The notes under the pieces are model-generated. The model worked only from the letters and a program-made list of their open reading frames with translations. It ran no database searches and had not been told where the DNA came from. This document shows positions 30,902 to 42,569 of a DNA stretch of 64,000 nucleotides, piece after piece. Source of the DNA: Locusta migratoria (Eukaryota > Arthropoda > Insecta > Orthoptera > Acrididae); contig CM048744.1 of the NCBI GenBank assembly GCA_026315105.1, forward strand, positions 903,259,094-903,323,093. Reading direction: 5' to 3'. The position numbers were made by a program, and so were the translations under genes. Numbering within the stretch: position 1 is the stretch's first letter; each line of letters begins with the position of its first letter.

Positions 30902-31452
30902 TGACATACCTGGTTGTAGATCGAGGATTCTTTTTGTTCTCGTTGCTCTCAGTAGCGGCTGGCTGAAATGTTACGAGGCAAACCTAATCCGCTGCAAGTA
31001 TCGATTTATTATTAGTGCCCAATTCTCCCCATTTATGGACAGCTTACAAGTCTCTTTAATTACACTTAATTTGACCAGACATGCACATTTCACACATCAA
31101 TAATACGAATTTGTACAGTTAGTGAGTGGAATACAAAAGTTCGAGGTGTACATCTTAATGTGGCACGAATATTAATATTCCATTCTTAATACCGGTAGAA
31201 ACAATATCCACACTAGTAACACTGACGAACTTTTACATAACTGTTCAGAATTAAAGTTCCGATGGCATTGGTTGGACCTCAGATCGCGGCCGAAATAATA
31301 CTCTGAACTTGCGTAGGTTTTGCCTCAGACAAAATACTCAACCACATGCCTCGAACGCTTCCTATTTCTATCTTTAAAACAATGATACTGGAAATTGCAT
31401 ATTGTTAATTATGTACAATAAATTACTTATAATAGAAAAGTAAGGAATTACA
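30902..31452 (-). repeat. Probable LTR, left copy, of an old minus-strand retrotransposon
   Basis: 'TGACATACCTGG...ATTACA' (551 bp) aligns along its whole length with 56704-57258 ('TGTTATACCTGG...ATTACA', 555 bp) in the same orientation. Shared blocks include 'GTGGCACGAATATTAAT'/'ATGGCACTAATGTTAAT' and 'ACACTAGTAACACTGACGAA'. Both begin TG and end CA. The two diverge noticeably, so the element is old. PBS and PPT are not recognised. Confidence 0.5.
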
Positions 31453-31813
31453 TCCAACCTGAAACATTTCTCCCATTTAGAGGTGACTATTATTAATGTA
31501 ATATATGTATGCAAACATTCTTGAAATAGTTTAGCGCCTGCAAATGAAACTGTTCAACGATATTAATAAAGAAAAAATTGAAAAAAATTTATTTTAATGA
31601 AATAACTGTAATAGCCAGTTTATATATGTATATTTAAAAGTTATCACTGACGGTGCTGTAAAGATTGAACGCAAGAAATATTTCAAATTGCTGTCGTAGC
31701 ATTAGTCATGAAAATATGCCTCTGTTTTTAAAAGACTGGAAAAATGCATCACTGTTAAAGAAAAGGCAAGCTACACATTAATGGTCATCATCATCATCAT
31801 CAGTAGAGACTGA

Positions 31814-32032
31814 TTATGCCTTTCTGCGTTCAGTCTGGAGCAAAGTACCTGTAATAAAATTCCTCCATGATCCCCGACTCAATGCTATCATTGATGCCTC
31901 TTCTGATATTATGCCTTTTACTTCAAAATCATTCTGCAGCGAATCTAAGTACTTTCTTCTTGATCTACCTCGACTCCTCTTACCCTCCGCTGTCGAGCTC
32001 ATGAGTCTCTTAGGTAACCTTGCTTCTCCCAT
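31814..32032 (-). pseudogene. RTE-2 C-terminal tail
   Basis: 72 codons open: 'EGKRSRGRSRRKYLDSLQND', the basic 'RGRPRRKYxD' block typical of RTE/CR1 ORF2 C-termini. It is separated by frameshifts from the RT thumb at 32228. Confidence 0.65.
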
Positions 32033-32227
32033 GCGTGTAACATGACTCTACCATCTCAGTCTGTTTGCTCTAACTGCTTCATCTATGGTGTTCATACTCA
32101 GTTTTCCCTTGATTTCTTCATTATTGACACCCTCCTACCAGTGTTCCGATATATTAGTGCCTGCAATCATTCTTGCTACTTTCATATCTGTAACCTCTAC
32201 CTTATGACTAAGGTAACCTGTATCCAC

Positions 32228-33328
32228 TCAACTTTCGCTCCCATACAACAAAGTTGGTCGAAAGATAGAGCGGTGCACTCCTAACTTAGTATTGGTAGTG
32301 ACTTCCTCCTTGCAGAAGAGGGTAGACCTTAGCTGAGCACTCACTGCAGTACCTTTGCTGCACCTCGATCCCAGTTCTTTCGGATCCTGTGAGAAAATAC
32401 ATCCCAGGTACTTGGAACTATCTACCTGTTCTAACTTTGTTCCTCCTATCTGGCACTCAATCTGTTTGAATCTCTTTCCCACAGACATTACTTTCGTTTT
32501 AGAGATGCTGATCTTCATATCATAATCCTTGCACCTCTGATCGATATCTGAAATATTAGTTTGCAGCCTTTCAATCGAATCTGCCATTACAACTAAGTCA
32601 TCCGCATATGCGAGACCGCTTGTTTTGACCTATTTTAATCCCGCCCTGCCAGTCTACTGTTTTCAACATATGGTCCATGAATAGTATGAACAACAGTGGT
32701 GACAGGTTACAGCCTTGTCTTACACCTGAAACTACCCTGAACCATGAGCTTAATTTGCATCTACTTTAACTGCTGCCTGACAGTCTACGTAAAGCCCTTT
32801 AATTGCCTGCAAAAGTTTTCCTCCTATACCATAATCTTGAAGAACTGACAGTAGCTTCCTCCTAGAAACACGGTCATAAGTCTTTTCCAGATCTATGAAA
32901 CATAGATACAATTCCCTGTTCCACTCATAGCACTTTTCCATTACCTGCCGTAGACTAAAGATCTGGTCCTGATTGCCTCTAAGAGGCCTAAACCCACACT
33001 GATTTTCATCTAACTTATCCTCAATTAATACTCGCACTCTCCTTTCAGCAATACCTGAAAATGTTATGCCTACAAATCTAATTAAGAAGATACTTCGATA
33101 GTTGTTACAAATGTTTCTGTTTTCATGTTTGAAAATTGGCGTGATTACCGCTTTCGTCCAGTCTGACGGAACCTGTTCCGATTCCCACGCCTTTTCAATT
33201 ATCCTGTGTAACCATTTGAGACCTGATTTCCCACTGTATTTGACGAGTTCCAGCTTAATTTCATCCACCCCAGCCGCTTTATTAGATTGTAATTTTCTCC
33301 ACTTCCTCAAATGAGATCCTGTTTCCAT
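32228..33328 (-). pseudogene. RTE-2 reverse transcriptase in pieces
   Basis: 32750-33328 (192 codons) holds 'NKAAGVDEIKLELVKYSG', 'VITPIFKHENRNICNNYRSI', 'ENQCGFRPLRGNQDQIF' and 'YLCFIDLEKTYDRVSR' (motif A). The palm with the YADD box falls in 32590-32750 in another frame ('LAYADDLVVMADSIE'-like, broken around 32590-32630). 32228-32587 carries 'MKISISKTKVMSVGK' and 'KYLGCIFSQD', then the thumb 'FRPTLLYGSES'. At least two frameshifts. Confidence 0.8.
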
Positions 33329-33704
33329 CGTCGTTCCTATCCCATTCTACCTGAAAATTTGACACACCAATGAAAGTATCACCTACAATGAGCAGTTCTT
33401 CAAAATATTCCCTCCATCTTCTCAAGGCATCCACAGGATTGACTATCAGCTTTCCTGAACTGTCCAAAACACTTGTTAAATCCTTCATCCCTCCTTTTCG
33501 AAGATTGCTAATTAAGCTCCAAAATGGTTTTCCCGCAGCTTGACCGAGAGTTTCTAGCTTGTTTCCAAAGTCTTCCCATGATTTCTGCTTGGAGTCTGTA
33601 ATTATCCGTTTGGCTTTGTTTCTTTCTTCAACATAACTTTCTAGTATGGAGCCATTTTTGAAATGCCTTCTTTTTCTTTTTACTGGCTGCCTTGGCTGTA
33701 TCAT
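33282..33704 (-). pseudogene. RTE-2 linker between endonuclease and RT
   Basis: 140 codons open: Lys/Arg-rich 'RNKAKRIITDSKQKSWEDFG', then 'KPFWSLISNLRKGG' and 'ALRRWREYFEELL', the WxxYFxxLL block that precedes RT in RTE and Jockey elements. Confidence 0.7.
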
Positions 33705-33838
33705 TCCACCAGGCTGTCTGCTTCTTTCTACCTTTACACACTACTGTTCCAAGACATTCTCTGGCTGCTTCCAGTAATGTGTCTCTGTACCTCGACCATT
33801 CCTCTTCCAGTGACTGTAAATCATTACATTCAACTAAC

Positions 33839-34381
33839 TCAACTAACTACATTCTCCACTCTTATCCTTCTACACATGGACCTGACTTTCTGATCTTTTG
33901 GCCTCTGAAAACCAGTTTCACTGCAGATTAAATAAATATCAGTATCATCAAAGAACCCCTTGCAAACACGTGTGTCCTTGACTGTCTTCCTGAATTCCTG
34001 GTCTGTTACTGTATAGTCAATGACAGATCTGGTTCCTCTTCCTTCCCAAGTATAGCGGTGAATGTCCTTATGCTTAAAGAAGGAGTTTCTGATAACTAAG
34101 CCCATACTGGAATAGAAATCCAAGAGCTGTTTTCCGTTCCTGTTGGCCTCCAAATCCTCTCCAAACTTACCCATAACCTTTTCATAACCTTCTGTTCGAT
34201 TTCCTATCCTGGCGTTGAAATCACCCATGAGTAAAACATTATCCTTATCCTTCACTCTAACAACTAAATCACTAAGTGCGTTGTAAAATCTGTCCATCTC
34301 ATCTTGATCTGTCCCTTTACAGGTTGAATATACTGCCACAATCCTAATTTTCTTGCTGGTGATGGCCAAATCTATCCACAT
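33839..34381 (-). pseudogene. RTE-2 APE endonuclease (180 codons open)
   Basis: 'RIVAVYSTCKG', then 'NVLLMGDFNARIGN' (GDFN block with catalytic Asp/Asn), 'YTWEGRGTRSVIDYTV' (S-I-D-Y block) and 'CKGFFDDTDIYLICSETGF', where SDH is expected: the H block is altered (DDTDIYLI). This stretch lacks the N-terminal N and E blocks, which lie upstream in other frames to ~34620. Confidence 0.75.
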
Positions 34382-34986
34382 CAGTCGTTCATTTACATAC
34401 CTTATTGCAATTATGCTGGGTTCTATTACTTTCCTGAAGTAAAATCCTACACCCCACTGTGCTCCTCCTACTTTGACTCCTGACAGGTAGACCTTGTATT
34501 ATCCGACTTCGTCCTCTTTCTCTCCCCTTACTCTAACGTCACTAACAGCTAAAACATCTAACCCCATCGTACTTGAAGCCTCCGCCAGCTCTACCTTCTT
34601 CCCATTGTAACCCCATTGATATTAATAGCTCCCCATCTCATTCCCGATCGTTAGCCAAGTCGTATGTGACGAGTCCCTGGTCTGTCAATTAGAGGCGGGA
34701 CTCCATCACCTCCAAAGGTCCGAGGAATTTTGCTCTGATTGTTACCAGCAAGAATTAATTAAAACCCTGCTGTTGATAAAAAAACGTCCTGAAAATAACT
34801 GCTGGAGACATCATTTACTATCACTATCATTTACTAACAAAGTCAACGGCTAGCTCAAATTTATAACACTGAAATTTAATAAGTCGGCATAAAATCTCAG
34901 GATTGTATTCAGAACATTTATTTAGCAAAATAATGGAATGAAAATGATTACTATTCTGATCACTTCTTCAATCATTAGTTTTGTAA

Positions 34987-35164
34987 GTGTTATGGGACTT
35001 AACTACGGGGTCATCAGTCCCTAAACTTACAAACTACTTATGAACTACTTACGAACTAGGACGACACAAATTTCCATTTTCGAGGGGGGATTCGAACCTC
35101 CGACCGTAGTGGCCGTGCAGACCGTGACTGAAGCGCCTCAGTCCCCTCGGCCACCGCGGCCGGC
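34987..35164 (-). mobile_element. tRNA-derived SINE (S1), TSD TTAGTTTTGTAA
   Basis: TSD at 34975-34986 and 35165-35176, perfect 12 bp. Minus-strand head 'GCCGGCCGCGGTGGCCGAG', B box 'GGTTCGAATCC'. A perfect TSD suggests a fairly recent insertion. Confidence 0.9.
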
Positions 35165-35384
35165 TTAGTTTTGTAATTTAGATGTAATTGCGGAATCCGT
35201 TGTCCTGAAAAATAAATTGCATCAAAGTTAATAAAATGTGAGAAGGAAAAAACAATCAGTTTTCTACTAAATGATAACACATTCGCAGTTCGGTTAAACT
35301 GCAGACGGCATAACTGAATTAAAAAACAGCATATCAACATAAAACTTAAATCACTTACATAGTTTATACGTATCCTAGAAAATT

Positions 35385-35760
35385 CGTAATAATTACAGAG
35401 CCAAATCATTTACATCTTTACTGTCTCAATTTTCGAACAAGAAGAAGTAAATGGAGACCTATCTCCTGTCCTTATAGTTTGGAAAATATTGAACGTTTCA
35501 TTGTCTTTATATTCTTTGCACAGAGGTTTACGTATATTAATCAGTCTTCGAAGAATATTAAATCTGTATGACTGTTAGTAATATATTAATATTTACGAAA
35601 AATTTCAACAAAATATGCAAGTATGAAAATAAAGCAATTTTTAAAGTATCGGAAAATAAGAAAATTTTGCTATGGACTCACATGAACATGGACCACCCAC
35701 TAGGTCTGGAGGTCACTTTGTTATCGACAGACCTCAGCAAATTAACATTAACATATACTG
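35385..35760. repeat. Dispersed duplicate of 54035-54400
   Basis: Same orientation and strong similarity throughout, with shared blocks such as 'CACAGAGGTTTACGTATATT' and 'GAAAATAAGAAAATTTTG'. It lies between the putative LTR-element integrase and its left LTR, while its partner lies next to the gag/protease remnant. No coding signal. Confidence 0.75.
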
Positions 35761-38339
35761 AAAATATTTCATCCAGTATTGCGTAGTATATACTTCATGA
35801 AAACAAGCCTAGTACTGGTAGCATAATATTAGATAGACAACATAATCGAAAGATAAGATGATTCATAACAAATATATAACTATATTATTATTGTTCTTTC
35901 TATTAAGTAATGTGTCTATTACTGCTTGTTTGTATACAGCAAAAGGTTTGTTAATTGACGTTAAGTTGGTCGCACATTACATTAATAGACAAAAATCGTT
36001 CATATGAATTTACCAACTTGCATGCGTCAGAAATAGTCACAAATAGTTACCGTCAATGCATCAAGAAATCTCATTAGCAGACATAGCAAATATGGTTATC
36101 AGTAGCTCATAACTGCACATTCTTTCATAGAGCCTATGTATGTATCAATAGTTCATGGGTATAAACACGTAAGTAGACGTTATTACAATTCATAAAAAAT
36201 TCTTTTTTGCATTAATATCCATGAAAAACTTCTCATGGATTCTCACAACATAAATAGTCATACTATTTACATAAGCACATACACATAAATATTTACAATG
36301 CATAGAAACGGAAGACAACATGGAAACACTAATGAACCAAATAAAAATTTAACAAGTTATTGGATTTCTTGTAGTGAACTTTCACAGACACATTTTATTC
36401 GTCGCATAGCTTTACAGCATTAATATCACAGTTGACACTTCCTGTTATCACTGATTTAATAGACGCCTGGTCTTCTGAAAACTCTGCGTCACACGCTAAC
36501 ACTTTTCAGCTCTAGTGACATAAATCGGCTGCACCGCGGGAACTAACAGCTGACGGCTGTGATTACATGTTGCTGGCTGGACTATGTCTGACTCAGGATT
36601 AGCTTTCGTTGTTGGTCTGCGATGGCGACCAGTCCGTTCCACTGCACGTCCGACCGCGTAGTAACGCTCGGCATGAAAATAAGAAAATCATACCCGAGTA
36701 TGAGTTTTCATAGTAATAATAATTTTTAATGCACTGCGGCATCACACTTTTTTTTGTACTTAGAACGTGTTAAATTGTCTCTTTGTGTAACGTCCTTTAC
36801 TTTATAACGTAACCTCACTAATTGTTGATATGCATTTGGTCATTATTATTGCTGACAAACACGAAGTTTGTTAAAAGCATCCATAATTCTCTGATTTCAA
36901 TTTTAAAATGTTCACTGTTATTCATACACCAGCTCTGTTTAATATCCTCTCATTATGTGCTGGTATACTAATATTCCCATTTATTGGTAGGCTTGCTACG
37001 CCACTTTTTCACAATAGATATTCAAAGTTGACAGTTATTTACAAGAGTCTGTAGGCTAAACTGGAATTACGCTTACAAGCACTATATGCTCTGATAGACT
37101 GTTTTTATTCCGTAGTATTTAAATTGCTTTCTGTGTGTCTGTGTTAGTTGTTGTGTACACTGCTTTAAGTAAAGAAAACTTCTGCGAGTATTAACTTCTG
37201 AGCAGAAAGAAGTGAAAAAAGCATTATCAGCGACAGCAAGTCCTCGTTTTTTCCTTTTTAAATCTATCTTTCCTGTCTTATTGTTGACTATGAATGTGAG
37301 TTTACATGGTGCTTATTATTATGATATACTGTGACAAAATTAAAATAAAATAACAGTAATCAAATAATAAAGTAAAAGTATGGAACCTGTTCCCTGGCGT
37401 TGTGTGGGCAAATCACTTTACTGAAATGACACATCCAATTACCTATTTGCATTTGAAGTCAATGTTGTGTATATAAGTATACTATGGAAGAAATATGGAT
37501 GACATGCTTCCCATAAGGGCATTTCAGTTGGCTTATGATATACTGTCTAAATAACATAAGCTACTTATACACTAAGATACATGAAAATTAATAGAGTAAT
37601 TATCACTTTAAATAACGCTAAAATTACGTTGGATGGCATGTGTGCCTTTCTGGTTGAAGCATAAACTTAAATCTAAAACTGTGGCCTCTATCCAGAAAAA
37701 ATAGTTATTATAGGTAATGTACGGCCTTACAGCTATGCCACAGTCTCTCTATCTCTTTACTAAGCATAGTCTGCATGATTAAATTCTTCCTTCGTGAAAA
37801 AACATTATAACACTGTCATTTGAGTTCTCCTTCAGCTAACATCACTGGTAATGTTCTTCTTCTACGTGCCACTTCACTGTCCTATTCAAACACACTGTCC
37901 TCTATCACTGATAGAAATTTTTTTTCTTAACGGTAACACAAATCCTTATGCAACTTTTTAAAGTGTCCTTGATCATACAATGTTCATGGGTACCTATTCA
38001 CTTGAATGGCTAAACATACATTTAAATCAGTATAATAAAAGAAACAACATTTGGATTGACAGGAAATGATAGTCTTTACATTGTACACATATACCTTGTC
38101 ATGGCATCATATGACTGGTTCAAACATCCGTGATTAAAAATGTGGCCTGCATGGTCTAAGAATAATCTGAGACCAGAAACTAGTCAATAAATATATTTTT
38201 CTTGTTCCAATTACACTAGAACATAACTTGAATGAATCAAGTAAAAATGTGTCTGCAGCTTAGGGTGTGTAAAGATGACCTCTGATAAAAAAAAAATAGT
38301 AAAAAAAAATATGTTCTACCTACTGAATAAACTTCTTTA
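35761..38339. other. AT-rich DNA, possibly the 3' part of an old LTR element
   Basis: No ORF above ~60 codons and no motif I recognise. A GC-richer patch at 36470-36670 could be regulatory or an unrelated relic. If the two LTR-like repeats do belong to one element, this stretch lies between integrase and 3' LTR. Confidence 0.35.
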
Positions 38340-39629
38340 AGTTTCTGTGATGAAATAAACCCTTGATCCTACCTGTATGAGGATAGGCCAAAAGGAATCA
38401 AGCTTCATGTGGGATCCTTACAATCTGGTATGTTCCTGTGTACAGTAACTGCCATTTCCAAATCATATGTTTACTCAGCGAAAGTTTTGGATGGGTTTTG
38501 AGCAAAATTAGTTCACTTAAACTGTATTTTTGTACACTGCCTACTCCCTTGTCATAACTAATTTTGCGTTTTTCTGCATATTTATTTTAAGTGATGTTGC
38601 CTGTCTGACTCTGTCTTTAATAGTTGTAGTGTCATGTGTGAATCGTGGTAACGGTTTTGTTCAATTGTTTTGCTCTTTTTAGTCTGCCATTAATTGGTTA
38701 GGTGGAAATCCAGTACATAAATGTAGCAAATCATTTACTATTTTTTGAAATGGGGTAACAAATTCTAACCAGCGATTTTGTTTCTGGTGGGTATATGTAC
38801 AGATAAATCTGTTGAACTCTTAGAAAACTCTCTGTAATGTTACTTTCACGATGAAACCTACTGATAAGTATATGTTTGATGTTAATACGAAGAAATGCTC
38901 TTCACGCATATCCAGTAAAATTAGAAGCATTTTCTGAAATAATACCTGTTGATTTACAATATGTGGGAATGTATTCTTCTGATATGTGTTTAATGATTAA
39001 TTTACAACGTGTGGATTTACTGACATATAACTGCACATGTTTAGTAAATGAATCTTGCACTGCAATAAGATGATCAATTCTTCCTCTGGCCTGCGGATAT
39101 GGACCTGCTACATCTATTGCCGCGATTTGTCCTGGCTTTGTAGTTTTAATAGCAAGTAATGTAATTTTATATGATTTTGTTATAGGTTTTGCTTTCTGAC
39201 AAACAAGGCAAGTTTTTATTTTTTATATACTTTGCGTCTAAGTTTGGGTACATGAATTCTGTCTATATTTTCTCTACAATTTTCTACACCAAAATAACCC
39301 CAGGCTATGTGGGTGTGATTTATGAGTGTTCTAACATGTGTCTTAGGTACCACACACACTCCAGTTCTGGCATTTTGTTTGCTGTGAAAACGTTCCGATA
39401 AAGTGTATAGTGTTGTGATAATTAATGCTGAGGGTTTTGTGTTAAGATGTCTATTACGCCTTTCTATTGTGTGTCACCATGCTGTAACTATACCATATTC
39501 TTACATCTCATGGTAATATTTTCTGTGCATTTGGTCTTTAGTAGGTAATACGGGAAAACTGGTGATCTACTAAGTCAGTTAGTTCTGGTAGGATTTGTGG
39601 GAGTCTACTAAGTGCATCAGCTACAACAT
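38340..39629 (-). pseudogene. Old Ty3/gypsy-type RNase H end and integrase remnant
   Basis: Minus-strand broken frames, in order: 'NVVADALSRLPQ' (end of RNase H, about 39605-39570), 'HTHIAWGYFGVENC' and 'TCLVCQKAKP' (HHCC zinc-binding region), 'PGQIAAIDVAGPYP' (first catalytic Asp), 'ISENASNFTG' where SDNG is expected, then 'YSLSELILLKTHPKLS' (C-terminal domain). Many stops. The next gypsy element begins exactly at its RNase H end, so upstream RT is displaced or lost. Confidence 0.7.
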
Positions 39630-39655
39630 TGCCGCGAGACACCACATGAACCGAA

Positions 39656-39725
39656 TGCCGGCGTGGCGCAGGGGGTAGCGTCACCAACTGCAGTGCTGAA
39701 GGTCGCCCGTTCAATCCCGCCCACC
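39656..39725 (+). other. tRNA-like sequence within the gypsy LTR
   Basis: 'GGCGTGGCGCAGGGGGTAGC' then 'GCTGAAGGTC' and 'GTTCAATCCC' give A-box- and B-box-like elements at tRNA spacing. The same block is in the 3' LTR, split by an insertion (46655-46688 and 48640-48670), so it belonged to the LTR before insertion. It most resembles Arg- or Trp-type tRNA 5' halves by eye. Not a functional tRNA gene: no proper acceptor stem. Confidence 0.55.
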
Positions 39726-39896
39726 GGCAAAAATTTATTTCAGAATGTTCTACATTTTTCTTATGTTCACTTGTAAATTCTACTTGTTTCTTATGTTAAC
39801 TGTTCTTCTAATTTCTGGTACATTCTGTCTGTGTATAAATAGCAGAGCACTCTGCCCGAGAGGCAGTTAGTGCTGTGCGTATGTTACATGTACATG

Positions 39897-41658
39897 TACA
39901 TGGAATACTCTGCAAATCAGATTTAAGTGCCTGGCAGAGGGATCATCTAGCCACAATTATACTATTTACCTCCCATTCCATTCTCGAATAGCGCGCGGGA
40001 AGAAAGAACACCTGAATCTCTCTGTTCGAGCTCTGATTTCTCGTATTTTATTCTGATGATCATTTCTACCTATGTAAGTGGGAGCCAACAATATATTTTC
40101 GCATTCGGAGGAGAACGTTGGCGACTGGAGTTTCGCAAGTAGCCCACGCCGCTGCGATAAGCGCCGTTGTTGTAATGATTCCCATCCCAGATCCTGTATC
40201 ATTTCCGTAACGGTCTCCCCTGTATCGCGACAATTCGAAACGAGCTGCCATTCTTTGGACTCTTTCGATGTCCTCCGTCAAACCCACCTGATACGGATCC
40301 CACTCTGGGCTGCAATACTCCAAAAATGGACGGACAAGCGTAGTGTACGCAGTTTCTTTTGTAGTTCTGTTGCATGTTTTATGGGTTCTGCCAATAAAAC
40401 GCAGTCTTTGGTTCGCCTTTCCCAAGATATTATCTACGTGTTCTTTCCAATTTAAGTCTGAAGTAATAGTAATTCCTAGGTATTTTGTGGAGTTTACGGC
40501 CTTTACTTTTGATTGATTTATCTTGTAAACAAAGTTTAACGGATTTATTTTCGTACACGTGTGGACGACTTCACACTTCTCATTATTTAGAGCCAACTGC
40601 CAATTTTTACACCATACTGATAATTTATTCAGATCGTTCTGCAGTTGGTTTCGATCTTTAGATGATTTTTCTAGACGGTAAATGACGGCGTCATCAGCAA
40701 ACAACCTAAGAGAGCTACTTATATTTTCCCCTAAATCGTTTATATAAATAAGGAACAGCAGATGACCTATAACACTACCCTGTGGAACCCCCGATATCAC
40801 CTCTGATTTAGTCGATGCCTTACCATCGATTACTACGAAATGTGTCCTCTCTGACAACAAATCCCCTACCCAATCGCAAATTTGTGGCGATATACCATAA
40901 CTACGCAATTTGATTAAAAGCCGTCTGTGAGGTACGATGTCAAAAGCTTTCTGGATATCAAGAAATACGGAATTGATTTGCGAACCTTTGTCAATAGCAC
41001 CCATCACTTCGTGTGAATAAAGAGCTAGTTGTGTTTCGCATGAACGATATTTTCTAAATCCGTGTTGACCTTGGGTCAATAGATCGTTCTCTTCGAGATA
41101 ATTCATAATATTTGAATACAGGATATGTTCCAAAATCCTGCTGCAAATTGACGTCAATGAAATAGGCCTGTAGTTTAGTGGGTTAATCCTACTGCCTTTC
41201 TTGAATATAGGTGTGACCTGGGCAACTTTCCAATCTTTTGGTACAGATACTTCTATGAGAGAGCGGTTGTATATGACTGTTAAGCATAATCGCTTCAGCA
41301 TAATCAGATATAAATCTAATGGGTATACAATCCGGACCAGAAGACTTGTTCTTGTTAAGTGATTTAAGTTGCTGCACTACTCCGATGATATCTACTTCTA
41401 CGTTACTCATTACGGCATCTGTTCGTAAATCGAAATCTGGAATATTGGTTTCGTCTTCTTTGGTGAATGTGTTTCTAAAAACTATGTTTAGTAACTCTGC
41501 TTTAGTAGCGCTGTCATTGGCAGGATCGCCATTACTATCACGTAGTGAAGGTAATGTTCGTGATTTGCCCCGCGTATATTTAACCTATGACTAAAATCTC
41601 TTTGGGTTTTCAGTCAAATTTCGAGAAAGGGTTTCGTTGTGATAAATATTGTAGGCAT
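39897..41658 (-). mobile_element. CR1-like LINE, 5'-truncated, inserted in the Gypsy-1 5' LTR
   Basis: The 3' end on the left has ACATGT repeats, and the 5' truncation lies near 41658. It interrupts the LTR between positions that are contiguous in the 3' LTR. RT spans most of it. It is younger than Gypsy-1 and the best-preserved CR1-like copy here. Related pieces are at 6960-8825 and 58060-58975. Confidence 0.8.
40066..41301 (-). pseudogene. CR1-like reverse transcriptase, open for 411 codons
   Basis: 'WKVAQVTPIFKKGSR', 'NYRPISLTSICSRILEHIL', 'FLDIQKAFDIVPHRRLL' (motif A), 'GVPQGSVIGHLLFLIYINDL' (motif B), 'LRLFADDAVIY' (catalytic FADD), then 'TKYLGITITSDLNW' and 'LVRPFLEYCSPEWDPY'. This is CR1/Jockey-superfamily RT order. 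The frame shifts near 40200, so the last residues are out of family; the true C-terminus continues in 39966-40202. The N-terminal part ('NKSSGPDCIP') is in a different frame (41189-41410). Confidence 0.85.
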
Positions 41659-41760
41659 CTCGCATTTAGTTCGTAATAAACGTACTTTCAGTATTAGTGC
41701 TGTGTTCAGTTGACTTCGAAGTCAGTCCTGCTTCCATTTCAACGCGACATTGTCTGGTGG

Positions 41761-41778
41761 TGGCGCCGGGTATCCTAT
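41761..41778 (+). promoter_or_regulatory. Possible primer-binding site of Gypsy-1
   Basis: 'TGGCGCCGGGTATCC' lies 11 bp after the 5' LTR end. PBSs commonly start TGGCGCC. The fit beyond seven bases is not identified and the spacing is larger than usual, so this is tentative. Confidence 0.3.
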
Positions 41779-41903
41779 GCAACAGCTGCATCGCCGTGGC
41801 TCCGATTAGGCAACGTAAAAGCCGTCGCTTACACGGACTAGAACCGGAATACAAAGGATATACCGAGTACATCCTTCCGAAAATCCGTATTATCAGAAGA
41901 ACG

Positions 41904-42566
41904 ATGGACACGAAACCAGCGGTAAGCCAGCTACACATCAAACACCCGTCGGTGTTCTCTGGAGACGCTGGACAGGATCCCAACAAAGGGTTCGACCGTG
42001 TCGCCAAGTACAACAGGTGGGATCATACAATATCCTTGGCCAACGTTTATATCTACCTGGACGGAACAGCCCTGCAATGGTTCGAGAACAACGACGACAA
42101 GTTGAATGGCTGGGAGACGTTCCAGGAGGAACTTAAGAAGACGTTTGGTGACCGCCAGCGAGAAATCCGATCGGCGGAAGAACAACTGAAGAAGCGAGCC
42201 CAACGACATGACTAGCCGACACAGTCAAACATACAGTATGTTTTGACCCTGTGTAACATAGTCAATCCGAATATGACTGAGGCCGACAAAATCAAACATC
42301 TGATGAAGGGTATAGCAGAAGGCATGTACCAAGCCCTTCTGATAAAAGACGTCGCTACGACGGAAGAGTTCATCAAGTGATGCCAGCGTATTGAAGAGAT
42401 GCAACAAAGGAGCGCTGGACGCAATAAGTGTGACAGCCTCCCCAATGTAGTCCATATGGCCGTTGTGGAACACCAGCATGACTTCGCTTCCCTCATACGA
42501 CAAATTGTGAGAGAAGAATTACAACCGTTTATGGCAGCCGAGACTATTAGACCGAGCGAGGATTAG
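41904..42566 (+). pseudogene. Gypsy-1 gag (capsid region), two internal stops
   Basis: From the Met at 41904 the frame reads 'HPSVFSGDAGQDPNKGFDRV' and 'GTALQWFENNDDKLNGWETF', the conserved retrotransposon gag (capsid) block with W...W. In-frame TAG (42213) and TGA (42378) interrupt it, and TAG at 42564 ends it. The same frame then continues into the zinc-knuckle/protease ORF at 42570. The element would therefore need three stop codons reverted to be continuous here; it is dead as it stands. Confidence 0.75.
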
Positions 42567-42569
42567 GTC

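Larger units (their letters stand above)
31785..34745 (-). mobile_element. RTE-like LINE, family 2, near full length but broken
   Basis: Minus strand. The 5' end lies near 34745, APE endonuclease at 33839-34620, RT at 32228-33330, and the 3' end at 31785 with a (GAT)n tail (CAT repeats at 31786-31802). At ~2.95 kb this is close to the ~3.2 kb of RTE elements. A decayed second copy of the 3' half is at 62112-62860. It lies inside the putative old LTR element. Confidence 0.8.
39630..41749 (+). repeat. Gypsy-1 5' LTR, split by a CR1 LINE
   Basis: LTR sequence occupies 39630-39896 and about 41659-41749 (~360 bp without the insert). It holds a TATA box (TATAAAT, 39834-39840), a poly(A) signal AATAAA (41675-41680) and a tRNA-like block (39656-39725). 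It aligns with the 3' LTR pieces 46622-46688 and 48640-48929. Confidence 0.8.

Noticed and set aside
39657..39760. Separate SINE insertion at the gypsy LTR start
   Set aside because: The same block is present in both LTRs, so it is part of the LTR rather than a later insertion.
41666..42496. Minus-strand ORFs opposite the Gypsy-1 gag
   Set aside because: Shadows of the plus-strand gag frame; no independent motif.
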